A DNA stretch of 64,000 nucleotides from Paraflavitalea pollutisoli (GTDB taxonomy: Bacteria > Bacteroidota > Bacteroidia > Chitinophagales > Chitinophagaceae), in assembly GCF_029360705.1 (NCBI RefSeq), contig NZ_JARKMX010000001.1, forward strand, positions 558,001-622,000. The letters run 5' to 3'. A model generated the notes under the pieces. The model was not told the origin of the DNA. It worked only from the letters and a program-made list of their open reading frames with translations, and ran no database searches. Both the position numbers and the translations under genes were made by a program. Below, piece after piece: positions 1 to 9,027 of the stretch. Numbering within the stretch: position 1 is the stretch's first letter; each line of letters opens with the position of its first letter.

Positions 1-2533
1 CGCTTTTTGCCTGGTGGTGCTCATCGGGGCCACGGGGTCGGGCAAGTCGACCTTCGCCCGCAAGTATTTTAAAACAACAGAGATCGTATCATCCGACACC
101 TGCAGGGGCCTGGTCAGTGATGACGAAAACAACCAGACGGCCTCTGCAGATGCTTTTGCCTTGGCGCGTTACCTGGTAGGCATGCGGCTAAAAAACGGCT
201 TATTGACGGTCGTCGATGCCACCAATGTGCAGGAGGAAGGGCGAAAAGACTGGATCAGGCTTGCCCGGGAATACCATTGCCTGCCCATTGCGATCATCCT
301 CAATATGCCTGAGAAGTTATGCGCACAGCGCAATGCCGCAAGGCCCGACAGGAATTTCGGAAGGCATGTTATTCCACAACACATCTCCCAATTGAAGCGT
401 AGCTTCAGAAAACTCAAATATGAAGGCTTCCGGCAAATCATTGAATTGTGGTCGCTAGAAGAAGTGGAAGCCCTGTCTGATATCGTGCGCGATCCGCTGT
501 ATAATGATAAGAAAGCCGTATCTGGTCCTTTTGACATCATAGGCGATGTGCACGGATGTTACGATGAGTTGGCTACCTTATTAACCAGGCTCGGATACCA
601 GTATAATGACAACTTATGGAACCATCCTGCCGGTAGAAAAGCGGTTTTCGTAGGCGACCTGGTGGATCGTGGGCCTAAGACGCCGGCTGTATTAGAGTTG
701 GTGATGAACATGACTGCCGCCGGTAGTGCTTATTGTGTGCCGGGTAACCACGATGCAAAACTATTGAAGTGGCTGAAGGGGAAAGACGTGCAGGCACGGC
801 ACGGATTGGAGGAATCGATCGATCAGTTAAGCCTTCAAACCCAGGAGTTCCGTGACCGGGTGAAAGATTTCCTGGACGGCCTCGTCAGCCACTATGTTTT
901 CGATCAGGGAAAACTGGTGGTGGCCCATGCCGGGTTGAAAGAAAATATGCACGGCCGTGGATCAGGAGCTGTGAGGGAGTTTTGTATGTATGGAGAAACA
1001 ACGGGCGAGATCGATGAGTTTGGCCTGCCTGTACGATATAACTGGGCTATAGAATATAAAGGCAAAGCTACCGTGGTATACGGTCATACGCCCGTACCCG
1101 AGGCGCAGTGGCTCAACAATACCATCGATATCGATACCGGATGTGTTTTTGGTGGACAGTTAACGGCCTTGCGTTACCCCGAACGAGAACTGGTGTCGGT
1201 AGCGGCTGCACAGGTCTACTGCGTACCGGCTAAACCTTTATATCCTGTGAAAGAAGTTGGCGTACCACTTACCATGCAACAGGAAAGCGACCGCGTGCTG
1301 GATATCGCCGATTTTACTGGCAGACAGATCGTAGAAACCAGTCTGGGAAGAAATATTACCATTCGTGAAGAGCATTCGATGGCAGCTCTCGAAGTGATGA
1401 GCCGTTTTGCCATCAACCCCCAATGGCTGATCTACCTGCCGCCGACCATGAGTCCGGCCAAGACCAGTACATTAAAAGATTACCTGGAGTTTCCCACCGA
1501 GGCCTTTGATTATTACAAAGAAGCAGGTATCAGTAAGGTTGTTTGCCAGGAAAAACACATGGGGTCGAGGGCCGTTGTGATCGTCGGGAAGGATGAAAAC
1601 GCCATCAGTAGGGCGTTTGGTATTACCGGAGAGGGCATCGGCACGATCTACACACGAACTGGCCGGGCCTTTTTCAGCGACAAGGCCATGGAACAAGCCT
1701 TGCTGCAAAGAGTCAATACGGCGCTCCATGCTTCGTCCTTTTATGAGACCTTTCGTTCCGATTGGGTTTGTTTGGACGTCGAGTTAATGCCCTGGAGTGC
1801 CAAAGCACAGGCCTTGCTTCAATCGCAGTACGCTGCTGTAGGTACCGCCGCCACCAATGCCCTGAAAGACGTGAACGTCGTATTACAACAGCTGGCTGAC
1901 AGAGACCCGAACGGGCAGGCATTATTAGTCGAATACCAATCGAGGGAACAAGAAGCTGAACAATTTATTGCCGCATACCGTCAATACTGCTGGCCGGTAA
2001 ATAGCATCGAGGACTATAAACTGGCACCTTTCCATATCCTCGCTACTGAAGGGAAACAATGGACCAGCGAGCACCACGAATGGCATATGGAAAACATCAG
2101 CAAGATTTGCCTGGCCGATCCTGCTATTATGCAAACAACGCCTTACAAAGTAGTATCGTTAAATGACGAAGCGAGCATCCATGAAGCAACGGAGTGGTGG
2201 TTGTCTTCCACAGCTACAGGCGGTGAAGGTATGGTCGTAAAGCCGTATAACTTCATAGAGAAGTATGCAAAGGGTATTGTGCAGCCTGCTATCAAGATCA
2301 GGGGCCGGGAGTACCTTCGGATCATTTATGGGCCGGAATATACTTCTCCGGAAAACCTGGAGCGATTGAAGGTAAGAGGACTCCATGCAAAACGTGGCCT
2401 GGCCATGCGTGAGTTTGCACTTGGGGTAGAAGGATTACAGCGTTTTGTTGATAAAGAACCGTTGCGGCGTGTACACCAATGCGTATTTGGTGTGCTGGCC
2501 ATGGAATGTGAGCCGGTGGATCCGAGGTTATAA
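1..2533 (+). CDS. pnkp: Polynucleotide kinase-phosphatase (Pnkp), 5'-truncated by window edge
   Basis: End-healing and ligase-like subunit of the bacterial Pnkp/Hen1 RNA repair system. It phosphorylates 5'-OH ends, removes 2',3'-cyclic phosphates and carries an adenylyltransferase domain. Three domains are visible in order: an N-terminal kinase with P-loop GATGSGKST, a central metallophosphatase with GDVHGCYDE, GDLVDRGP and GNHD, and a C-terminal ligase domain with the adenylation motif EKHMGSR (nucleotide at 1553-1555 encodes the Lys). The family is about 850 residues and 844 codons are seen here. The frame stays open to base 2 and already encodes AFCLVVLIG before the GTG at 14, so the true start lies just outside the window and that GTG is internal. 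The usual partner hen1 (RNA ribose 2'-O-methyltransferase) is not in the window and may lie upstream. The 21-bp gap to the convergent LytTR gene shows no terminator. Confidence 0.95.
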   Translation, partial: AFCLVVLIGATGSGKSTFARKYFKTTEIVSSDTCRGLVSDDENNQTASADAFALARYLVGMRLKNGLLTVVDATNVQEEGRKDWIRLAREYHCLPIAIILNMPEKLCAQRNAARPDRNFGRHVIPQHISQLKRSFRKLKYEGFRQIIELWSLEEVEALSDIVRDPLYNDKKAVSGPFDIIGDVHGCYDELATLLTRLGYQYNDNLWNHPAGRKAVFVGDLVDRGPKTPAVLELVMNMTAAGSAYCVPGNHDAKLLKWLKGKDVQARHGLEESIDQLSLQTQEFRDRVKDFLDGLVSHYVFDQGKLVVAHAGLKENMHGRGSGAVREFCMYGETTGEIDEFGLPVRYNWAIEYKGKATVVYGHTPVPEAQWLNNTIDIDTGCVFGGQLTALRYPERELVSVAAAQVYCVPAKPLYPVKEVGVPLTMQQESDRVLDIADFTGRQIVETSLGRNITIREEHSMAALEVMSRFAINPQWLIYLPPTMSPAKTSTLKDYLEFPTEAFDYYKEAGISKVVCQEKHMGSRAVVIVGKDENAISRAFGITGEGIGTIYTRTGRAFFSDKAMEQALLQRVNTALHASSFYETFRSDWVCLDVELMPWSAKAQALLQSQYAAVGTAATNALKDVNVVLQQLADRDPNGQALLVEYQSREQEAEQFIAAYRQYCWPVNSIEDYKLAPFHILATEGKQWTSEHHEWHMENISKICLADPAIMQTTPYKVVSLNDEASIHEATEWWLSSTATGGEGMVVKPYNFIEKYAKGIVQPAIKIRGREYLRIIYGPEYTSPENLERLKVRGLHAKRGLAMREFALGVEGLQRFVDKEPLRRVHQCVFGVLAMECEPVDPRL

Positions 2534-2554
2534 ACCTTGAGTCCCTACGGTTGC

Positions 2555-3250
2555 CTATTCATGGCCAAGCTTCCTGAACAGGGCATCTTTGTAAGTGACA
2601 CCTACCGGCAGTTCCTTATCCAGTATGCGCAACAGGTTGCCTTCAATAAACTGAATATGCTGCAAATTGATGATATAAGATTTGTGGATGCGCAGGAAGC
2701 GTTGTTCCGGTAACAGCTCTTCGATCTTATTCAGCGAATGGTAAGAGGTATGGGTTACAGCAGCAGTGACCACTTTGATATAATCGCCAGAACCTTCGAT
2801 ATAGTAAATGTCTGGGTAGGCAATACGTACCAGCCGTTTATTGACCTTGATGAAGATCGCTTCGTCGGGCATTGAAGGTGGAGTTGCGGTTGGTTGCTCA
2901 CGGGGTGGGTTGATCTTTTGGATCGCTTTGATAAACCGTTCGAAAGTAATCGGCTTCAGCAAATAATCTACCGCTTCCAGCTCGAAGGCCTCTACAGCAT
3001 ACTCCATATAAGCCGTTGTGAAGATCACTTTCGGCGGACTTTTGAGTGATTTCAGGAAATTAAGTCCCGTGATACCCGGCATTTGAATGTCCAGGAATAA
3101 CAGATCGACTTGTTCCCGGTGCAACCACTCAAACGCCTCGATCGCCGTTTCGCAGGTGCCTACCAGCTGCAGGTTTTTTACCTGCCGTATATGTGATTCC
3201 ATCAGCTGGCGCGCCAACGGTTCGTCGTCGATGATAAGGCACCTGATCAT
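2555..3250 (-). CDS. LytTR-family response regulator (pair 1)
   Basis: DNA-binding response regulator of 231 residues. The receiver domain (about 1-115) has acidic residues D9/D10, the phosphoacceptor Asp at 54 in FLDIQMPG, and the conserved Lys near 99 in LLKPITF. The C-terminal LytTR domain (about 125-228) ends in the typical LRIHKSYIINLQHI segment and a VGVTYKDAL recognition region. The start overlaps the stop of the upstream kinase by 4 bp, so the two are translationally coupled. By family it should respond to phosphorylation by the partner kinase and bind repeats upstream of a few targets. No adjacent target operon is obvious. The neighbouring S41 peptidase is divergent to the pair and is a possible target (inference). 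Confidence 0.95.
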   Translation of the reverse strand: MIRCLIIDDEPLARQLMESHIRQVKNLQLVGTCETAIEAFEWLHREQVDLLFLDIQMPGITGLNFLKSLKSPPKVIFTTAYMEYAVEAFELEAVDYLLKPITFERFIKAIQKINPPREQPTATPPSMPDEAIFIKVNKRLVRIAYPDIYYIEGSGDYIKVVTAAVTHTSYHSLNKIEELLPEQRFLRIHKSYIINLQHIQFIEGNLLRILDKELPVGVTYKDALFRKLGHE

Positions 3251-4323
3251 GTAGCCGGCTTTAGTTGAACGCTTAAAGTAACGATAAATCTTGAATCCTC
3301 CTCGCTCACCAGCAGCTGGTGGCGACTGGGGTATAATAACTCCAGGCGCTTTCGCACATTGTACAATCCTATGCCTCCTTCCCTGGCGGGTACCTCTTCC
3401 CTGGGCGCTATCAGGTTCGACGTTTGAAAGGTGATCTCCTCGTCATCGACGGTCATGAATACCTGTACCTGGTTGCCTGGTATCTTGTATTGCAGGGAAT
3501 GCTTAAAGCAATTTTCGATCAGCGGCAGGAACAATAAGGGTTCTATCAATATACTGGCGGGATTACCCTGCACGCCAAACAGGATCAGGTTCTCGTCGTT
3601 GTGCCGGATACGTTCCAGCTCCAGATAGCTGTGTAAAAAGGCGATCTCTTTTGCCAGCAATACCTTCTCATCCCGCGCTTCATACAGTACATAACGCATG
3701 ATGCCGGAAAGGTTAGCAATGGAAACAGATGTCTTCGGGGAACCCTGTAAGCTGAGCGAGTATAGGTTGTTCAACGTATTGAAAAAGAAGTGAGGTTGTA
3801 TTTGAGACTTCAGCTGATCGAGCTCCAGCCGTAGTTTCTCGGTTTGCAACTGATCTAACAGGTGCTGACGTTTGAATAGTTCCCGAAAGAAAACTACTCC
3901 CACCGCCGTCAACATGATCAATACAGTATACCCCATATTTTGGATCAACCGGCCGCTCCATCCCCAGGGATTGACGGAGGCTAGGTTGGATTGGTATTTA
4001 GCCGGGATAATGGGCAGATTGATCTCCAGCAGGTAGGCTGCCCGGATATTGAGTTCATAGATCACGATGTATGCAGGAAGGCTGGCGAGGAACCACCCCA
4101 CCCGATTACTGAATAGGGTGCGAGGAAGCAGCCACCGGTAGAATAGCATGATAGAGGGGGTTTCCAGTATGCTCAGCAATACGAGACTCAGGATGAACGA
4201 AAGCTTGTCGAATATCTGCCAACCCATGGAGAATGGGACGATCACCGACAGAATAAACAGGTAAAGTATTTCCACCAACCTCGACTTACTGCTATAACTC
4301 CAGCTATTGAAGCGCTCGAACAT
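3247..4323 (-). CDS. LytS/YehU-type sensor histidine kinase (pair 1)
   Basis: Membrane histidine kinase of 358 residues. The N-terminal half has about four hydrophobic segments (roughly 17-65, 75-92 and 128-146) without a large periplasmic sensor. It is followed by a coiled coil and a PF06580 His_kinase domain with the phosphoacceptor His near 178 in LKSQIQPHFFFNTLNN. An ATP-binding region follows with the N-box PLIENCFKHSL and a G-box GGIGLYNVRKRLELLY. This short-loop layout is common for Bacteroidota LytS-like kinases. It forms a two-gene operon with the LytTR regulator downstream (4-bp overlap). The ligand is not predictable. The start is the ATG at 4323. Confidence 0.94.
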   Translation of the reverse strand: MFERFNSWSYSSKSRLVEILYLFILSVIVPFSMGWQIFDKLSFILSLVLLSILETPSIMLFYRWLLPRTLFSNRVGWFLASLPAYIVIYELNIRAAYLLEINLPIIPAKYQSNLASVNPWGWSGRLIQNMGYTVLIMLTAVGVVFFRELFKRQHLLDQLQTEKLRLELDQLKSQIQPHFFFNTLNNLYSLSLQGSPKTSVSIANLSGIMRYVLYEARDEKVLLAKEIAFLHSYLELERIRHNDENLILFGVQGNPASILIEPLLFLPLIENCFKHSLQYKIPGNQVQVFMTVDDEEITFQTSNLIAPREEVPAREGGIGLYNVRKRLELLYPSRHQLLVSEEDSRFIVTLSVQLKPAT

Positions 4324-4490
4324 GACACAAATTAAACATGGATTCCATGTTTCCGGTGACTTATTTCGCCCAATTTGCAGTTTTGCCCGCCCAATGTAAT
4401 GGTATTTGTATGACCCGCAGATTGCCGTGTTGGGCTAATAAGCGGGTAAAGAGACCAAAAGGGGAGACAAATTTGTGTTCAAATTGACAC

Positions 4491-6125
4491 ATGAAAAAAT
4501 TAGTCTGGCTGATGCTGATTGCCCTAGTTGCTAATGGCGCCGTGGCCCAAAACAAAACCCAGGTTGCCAACCTGGCAACGCTTGGCAAAGTATGGGGATT
4601 CCTGAAGTACTACCATCCTTCGGCTGCGAAAGGCCAACCCGATTGGGACAAAGAATTGGTCCGCATGATCCCTTTGATTGAACAAGCTGCCTCCGTAAAA
4701 GAAGCCGGGATGCTCCTGGAAAGCTGGTACCGTTCACTACCGGTTGCCCAATTAGCCTCCACGCCAGTCAACTGGGCTGCCGACTCACTCGACAGGGTCT
4801 TTACAACAAAAGATATTGATGCCTTTAAAATTCCCGTTCCACTTGTCTCCGAATTTAAACGCCTTTATGACTACCACCAGCCAGATACGAGCCGCTATAT
4901 TACCCGTACTTATCGCGGGATCAATTATGATCATATTATTCATATGGAGGATGACCATGCTACGCCTGCCTTCCCCGACCGATCCATGCGTTTGCTCGCC
5001 CTCTTCCGTTATTGGAATACCATCGCTTATTTCTATCCACATAGAATCTCCTACTGGAACAACCTACTGCCTGACTATATCGACGATTTTTCACAGGCAG
5101 GTAGCGCTGGCGCCTATCAACACGCCGTCCGGAAGCTGATACATGAGTTGCCCGATTCACATTCATTTATTCAACTGCCCGGAGAAATGTATTATTTCTA
5201 TCCTTTCCGCATCGATTACATAGAGGGTAAATACCTTATCGGTGACTGTGACGACAGCATGTCTGTAAAATATGGCTATCAAATAGGGGATGAGATCGTC
5301 TCGGTCAGCGGGAAGCCTGTCGGGGAGCGGGTAAAAGAGCTACTGGCTACGACCACGGGCACCAATAAACTTTCCCTTCACCGGAATATTGCGGGCTCGC
5401 TGTTGAAAACCGGCGATACCGTGTTGCAGGTAGGCTTTAAAAGAGACGGGCTAGTCACGACCCGACAGGTGGCATTGAACAGCTGGGAAGTGTATAAGAA
5501 TATTCCAAGAACCCATGAGAAACCGCAGTGGCAAGAGGTTGAAAAAGGTATTTGGTATGTGCGGTTCTGTGCTATTCGCAAGGCTGATACGTTGCAACGG
5601 CTGTTTCAGGATATCCGGCAGGCAAAGAGCGTGATCTGGGATATGCGAGACTATCCCAGTTACCAGGTAACCACGCAACTGGGGCAATACCTGTACCCCG
5701 ATAGAATGGTGGTCACGCAAGAGCGTAATGCCTCTGATCAATATCCGGGTACGTTTATCAAAAGCCCTTATCATTTTACACCAGGTGGGAAAACGGTCGA
5801 GGTATACAAATGGCCCTTGATCCTATTGGTCGATGAACATACCCAAAGTCTGTCCGAGTCGGTTAGCTCCCTGTTACAATTAAGGCCCAACACCACTACC
5901 ATGGGGCGGCAAACTGCCGGTACTACGGGCAATATTACCTGGTTTTCACTTCCAGGCGGTATAGAAGTTAGCTATACCGGGGTAGGGGTTACAGGTGTGC
6001 AAAATAGCTTCGTCCAGGGAAGGGGGGTAAAGATCGATGTTCCCATCATGCTTACGCAGGATGCGCTGGTACAAAGTAGGGATTATATGCTCGGCAAAGC
6101 GATTGAGTATGCCCGCAGTCATTAG
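4491..6125 (+). CDS. Secreted S41-family (C-terminal processing) peptidase
   Basis: Exported peptidase-like protein of 544 residues. It has a clear signal peptide (MKKLVWLMLIALVANGAVAQ). A Bacteroidota-type N-terminal region follows (GKVWGFLKYYHPSAAKG), then a PDZ-like segment (about 240-330, with YQIGDEIVSVSGKPV). The C-terminal S41 domain holds the strand-plus-nucleophile region LLVDEHTQSLSESVSSLLQ and the downstream GRQTAGTTGNITWFSLPGG. This matches the tail-specific protease/tricorn-core fold, with a likely catalytic Ser in the QSLSES stretch, although I cannot assign the Lys partner with certainty. It probably acts in the periplasm. It stands alone on the plus strand, divergent from the kinase/LytTR pair and 6 bp from the convergent DUF2306 gene. 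Confidence 0.85.
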   Translation: MKKLVWLMLIALVANGAVAQNKTQVANLATLGKVWGFLKYYHPSAAKGQPDWDKELVRMIPLIEQAASVKEAGMLLESWYRSLPVAQLASTPVNWAADSLDRVFTTKDIDAFKIPVPLVSEFKRLYDYHQPDTSRYITRTYRGINYDHIIHMEDDHATPAFPDRSMRLLALFRYWNTIAYFYPHRISYWNNLLPDYIDDFSQAGSAGAYQHAVRKLIHELPDSHSFIQLPGEMYYFYPFRIDYIEGKYLIGDCDDSMSVKYGYQIGDEIVSVSGKPVGERVKELLATTTGTNKLSLHRNIAGSLLKTGDTVLQVGFKRDGLVTTRQVALNSWEVYKNIPRTHEKPQWQEVEKGIWYVRFCAIRKADTLQRLFQDIRQAKSVIWDMRDYPSYQVTTQLGQYLYPDRMVVTQERNASDQYPGTFIKSPYHFTPGGKTVEVYKWPLILLVDEHTQSLSESVSSLLQLRPNTTTMGRQTAGTTGNITWFSLPGGIEVSYTGVGVTGVQNSFVQGRGVKIDVPIMLTQDALVQSRDYMLGKAIEYARSH

Positions 6126-6131
6126 CTTTTA

Positions 6132-6935
6132 CTAAATTCTCGGTAACCACATGCCCAGGGTGGCGCCTATTGTACCCACGAAGATGCCAAGGGTAGTTAG
6201 CAGCAAGAACAGCGTAAAACCCCATGTTATCCAACGGATGTATGTTTGCCTGGCACTGAAATACCAGGCTACGATGGCCTGCGGAAAAATATAGACGCCT
6301 ATTGCCAGTGCAGTCAGGAAAGGTCCGGTAAACGTGTCGGGGTCAAATCCTACAGGCGCCTGGTGAATAACCATCCACAACATGAAGAACACCCGGAACA
6401 TCCATACGCCACTCATGGCGACAAATAGATGCACGGCCCATTGCTGGTGCAGTTTGAAATTTCGGGCTCGTGCATAACGGATGGCAAAAAAAGCCGTGGT
6501 AAGGATAATCAGGGCATTGAAGGTGATCGCGATAGACATTTGCAGCCCGCCAATAGCGCTGCGTACCCAGGTAAGGTACAGGCCCGATAAACCCATCAGT
6601 ATGGCCGTAGAAATGTAAACCCTGCCACACCATCTGTGTATACGCGGGGCACGGCTCCTGATCTGCGGTACCAATTGCAGTGGTCCCAGGAGCGTAACAA
6701 TTGCTGCAAAGAAAACATGCAGGGCAAAAACCAGGTTACCAGTACGGTCGCTGCGCACGAAGAAATGGGAGTTGACGGTATTCCAATGTTCCCAGTTTCT
6801 GGCTGCAATGGATCGCCAGTAAACCATCAGCACGTAATAGGCAAAGACCAACTGACTGAGGAAGGTAACGACAAACCAAAACCGGACAATGCTGCGGAAC
6901 AGCCTGGAGGTTACTGTGGTAGGTGCTTGTTTCAT
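6132..6935 (-). CDS. DUF2306-family integral membrane protein
   Basis: Polytopic inner-membrane protein of 267 residues with about seven hydrophobic segments. The DUF2306 core is recognisable: HVFFAAIVTLLGPLQLVPQI, then RIHRWCGRVYISTAILMG, then LHQQWAVHLFVAMSG. The conserved histidines in RIHRW and LHQQW could bind a metal or haem, since DUF2306 resembles cytochrome-b561-like folds, but no function is established. The open frame extends 19 codons further upstream. I prefer the ATG at 6935 (MKQAPTTVTSRLF) because the extension looks non-coding. It is followed on the same strand, 60 bp upstream, by a Crp/Fnr regulator gene, a possible loose operon. Confidence 0.8.
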   Translation of the reverse strand: MKQAPTTVTSRLFRSIVRFWFVVTFLSQLVFAYYVLMVYWRSIAARNWEHWNTVNSHFFVRSDRTGNLVFALHVFFAAIVTLLGPLQLVPQIRSRAPRIHRWCGRVYISTAILMGLSGLYLTWVRSAIGGLQMSIAITFNALIILTTAFFAIRYARARNFKLHQQWAVHLFVAMSGVWMFRVFFMLWMVIHQAPVGFDPDTFTGPFLTALAIGVYIFPQAIVAWYFSARQTYIRWITWGFTLFLLLTTLGIFVGTIGATLGMWLPRI

Positions 6936-6995
6936 GGCTAATAAAAAGGGGTGGCTAAAGTTAGCGACCTCGCCATGAAAACCACTTAACATTTG

Positions 6996-7580
6996 TTAAG
7001 AACTGATCTCCCGCCTGATCCTACTCAGGCTTTCTGCCTTGATGCCCAGGAAGGAGGCTATGTATTTGAGTGGTACATGCCGTATAATATTGGGACTATT
7101 CCGCACCAGCTTCAAGTAGCGCTGATCGGCCGAAAGGTTGGCCAGGTCGTCCATTCGCTGTTTATCTTCCTCCATGATCTGATGGAACAGCCGGATGGTA
7201 TAATCCTTTTGGGTATAGCTAGTCTTCGCGGTTCTATCGGCATCGTCTTTGGTAATGCGCAGCAGCTCGCAATCCGTCAGACACTGCAGAAACTCTTCGG
7301 AACTGGTTTGTTTCACAAAAGCATAGTAGGAGGTAAAGAACCGCGGCCCGTTGTTCAGATCTACAGTGACCTCCTCTCCCTTGTCGTTGACGTAGAATTT
7401 GCGCATATGACCCGATACGATAAAGTTGTGGTGCAAGGGTATCTTGCCTGCTACCTCCAACATAGTATCTTTTGCAAACCATAATGGCTTGAAACTATCG
7501 CGGCATTGCGCCCGGTCGTGTTCGGGCAATTCGATGGTCTGTTCAATATAGCTGAAAAGCGTTTCGTAGTAATGTTCCAT
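6996..7580 (-). CDS. Crp/Fnr-family transcriptional regulator
   Basis: Regulator of 194 residues with an N-terminal cyclic-nucleotide-binding-like beta-roll (about 25-120, including FIVSGHMRKFYVNDKGEEV). The C-terminal winged-helix segment is short, PLKYIASFLGIKAESLSRIRRE. This is the Bacteroidota subtype in which the effector site lacks the classic cAMP-binding RxS motif, so the ligand is unknown. The frame is open another 24 codons upstream, but that stretch runs into the hairpin that terminates the upstream SDR gene, so the ATG at 7580 (MEHYYETLFSYIE) is the sensible start. Its likely targets are itself and neighbours. No operator palindrome is obvious. Confidence 0.88.
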   Translation of the reverse strand: MEHYYETLFSYIEQTIELPEHDRAQCRDSFKPLWFAKDTMLEVAGKIPLHHNFIVSGHMRKFYVNDKGEEVTVDLNNGPRFFTSYYAFVKQTSSEEFLQCLTDCELLRITKDDADRTAKTSYTQKDYTIRLFHQIMEEDKQRMDDLANLSADQRYLKLVRNSPNIIRHVPLKYIASFLGIKAESLSRIRREISS

Positions 7581-7630
7581 GGTCGTAAATGACCCTACTA
7601 ATATAACGTCTGTCAGGCTAAGCGTAACAA

Positions 7631-7657
7631 TAAAAATGGGCCAGGGGCCCATTTTTA
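7631..7657 (-). terminator. Rho-independent-type terminator of the SDR gene
   Basis: Perfect 12-bp inverted repeat (taaaaatgggcc / ggcccattttta) around a 3-nt loop, 15 bp past the SDR stop at 7673. Read on the minus strand it ends in a T-rich stretch, as a terminator should. Confidence 0.8.
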
Positions 7658-7672
7658 TACATTGTGTTGTAA

Positions 7673-8422
7673 CTAGTTGTACCGCAAGCTCATGCCGCCA
7701 TCCATGATGAACTCTGCGCCGGTAATAAAGGACGACTGATCACCCGAAAGATGGGCCACCATCCTGCCTACATCATTTGGATCACCAAATTGCCGTAGAG
7801 GGACACGATCGGTAATATTGTCCTTCAATCGTTTCAATTGGGCTTCATCCATGCCGATCTTAGACAAGATCGGGGTCTCGATCGGGCCAGGACTAACGGC
7901 ATTGACCCTGATCTTACGCGGCGCCAATTCCACGGCGGCGATCTTCATCACACTGTTCAACGCAGCTTTACTGGAGGAATAGATCGAGGTATTCGCGGCA
8001 TGCATGCTGGCTGTGTTTGATGACAGAAACACGACAGACGCACCATCACGAAGTATCGGTATGAACCGACTAAGTGTAAAATAGGCGCCTTTAAAGTTGA
8101 TGTCCATTACTTCGTCAAACGCCGATTCGGTGGCATGTTCTATATCTGCCCCACCCAGTACCCCTGCATTGACGAAGAGAATATCTATCTTGCCAAACTG
8201 TTTTTCAACACTCGTGGCCAGTTCTTCGATGGCGGCTACTTTACCCTGGTCTGCCACGAGGCCGGTTACCCCAAGTGTGGAAGCTGCCTGATCGATCGCC
8301 TCTTTGCGCCGCCCGGTTATGATAACGGTGGCTCCCTGTTGTTGAAGAACGGCTGCTGTTGCATATCCGATTCCGCTGTTTCCGCCGGTTACTACGGCGA
8401 CTTTACCTTTTAATGTATCCAT
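7673..8422 (-). CDS. SDR-family NAD(P)-dependent oxidoreductase
   Basis: Classical short-chain dehydrogenase of 249 residues. It has the cofactor loop VTGGNSGIG, an NAG-type motif (FVNAGVLGG), a catalytic Ser in FLSSNTASM, the YSSSK catalytic pair, and a C-terminal FITGAEFIMDGGMSLRYN. The substrate is unknown. HxlR-linked SDRs in this position usually respond to aldehydes or quinones. The frame extends 26 codons upstream, but the TACCTTTG -7 promoter element (8453-8446, minus) lies inside that extension, so the ATG at 8422 is chosen. The gene is divergent from an HxlR regulator, separated by a 78-bp control region rich in repeats, which strongly suggests that regulator controls it. Confidence 0.93.
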   Translation of the reverse strand: MDTLKGKVAVVTGGNSGIGYATAAVLQQQGATVIITGRRKEAIDQAASTLGVTGLVADQGKVAAIEELATSVEKQFGKIDILFVNAGVLGGADIEHATESAFDEVMDINFKGAYFTLSRFIPILRDGASVVFLSSNTASMHAANTSIYSSSKAALNSVMKIAAVELAPRKIRVNAVSPGPIETPILSKIGMDEAQLKRLKDNITDRVPLRQFGDPNDVGRMVAHLSGDQSSFITGAEFIMDGGMSLRYN

Positions 8423-8445
8423 GACTATTTGTTTTTTTAACAGCT

Positions 8446-8453
8446 CAAAGGTA
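8446..8453 (-). promoter_or_regulatory. Bacteroidota -7 element of the SDR promoter
   Basis: TACCTTTG read on the minus strand matches TAnnTTTG, 24 bp upstream of the SDR ATG at 8422. No convincing -33 box was seen. Confidence 0.55.
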
Positions 8454-8461
8454 TCCGTAGA

Positions 8462-8500
8462 TTGGTATAACTTTGTAACCAGTATAACACGTGATACCAA
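8462..8500. promoter_or_regulatory. Putative HxlR operator and divergent promoter region
   Basis: Seven-bp inverted repeat TTGGTAT (8462-8468) / ATACCAA (8494-8500). It encloses a second GTATAAC copy (8482-8488, the first being 8465-8471) and a GTAAC. The TAACTTTG -7 element of the HxlR gene (8468-8475) sits inside it. The arrangement would let the dimeric HxlR protein cover its own promoter and sit just upstream of the SDR promoter. Confidence 0.55.
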
Positions 8501-8896
8501 ATGGACAATAGCAAAAGACTCAAACTCGTCGCGGATGCACTATCCAACCCGCGCAGTCAGAAGACGGAAGTTCAGGCGCTACAGGATACGATCTATGTGA
8601 TTGGCGGTAAATGGCGCTTGCCCATCATCAATGCGATCTGTAATGGTAACCACCGGTTCCGGGAGATCGAACGCAGTATTCCCGGTATTACCACCAGGAT
8701 GCTGTCGCGTGAATTAAAGGAAATGGAGGTCAACCAGCTGATCAAAAGAACGGAAGACCCCAATAGCCCCACACAAGTTCAGTATACGGCAACCGATTAC
8801 TGCCGTTCTTTTGGTGATATCATCCTGGAAATGATTACCTGGGGTAAACAACATCGGGCCCGCATCATGAAACAGCGCCTGCTGGAAGCGAAATAG
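8501..8896 (+). CDS. HxlR-family winged-helix transcriptional regulator
   Basis: Regulator of 131 residues with the HxlR core: IYVIGGKWRLPIINAI, FREIERSIPGITTRMLSREL, and the wing TEDPNSPTQVQYTATDYC. Members are small dimeric sensors of reactive carbonyls, quinones or thiol stress, sometimes through an N-terminal Cys. Here the only cysteines are internal (ICNG and DYCRSF), so a redox role is uncertain. It is divergent from the SDR gene across a 78-bp repeat-containing region. The Ohr peroxidase gene follows 131 bp downstream on the same strand, so a stress-response neighbourhood is plausible. Confidence 0.93.
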   Translation: MDNSKRLKLVADALSNPRSQKTEVQALQDTIYVIGGKWRLPIINAICNGNHRFREIERSIPGITTRMLSRELKEMEVNQLIKRTEDPNSPTQVQYTATDYCRSFGDIILEMITWGKQHRARIMKQRLLEAK

Positions 8897-8978
8897 ACTG
8901 GGCACCCGCATTGTCCATTTGACGGTTTAGTTTGTCTGATCCGCCGGTATAACCATTCCCGCCGTGTAGATCTCCTGC

Positions 8979-8986
8979 TACTTTTG
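8979..8986 (+). promoter_or_regulatory. Bacteroidota -7 element upstream of Ohr gene
   Basis: TACTTTTG matches TAnnTTTG, 41 bp upstream of the Ohr ATG. No -33 element is clear. Confidence 0.45.
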
Positions 8987-9027
8987 ACCTGCCAAATGGC
9001 ACAAAAGCAAACTTAAAAATCAGAATC

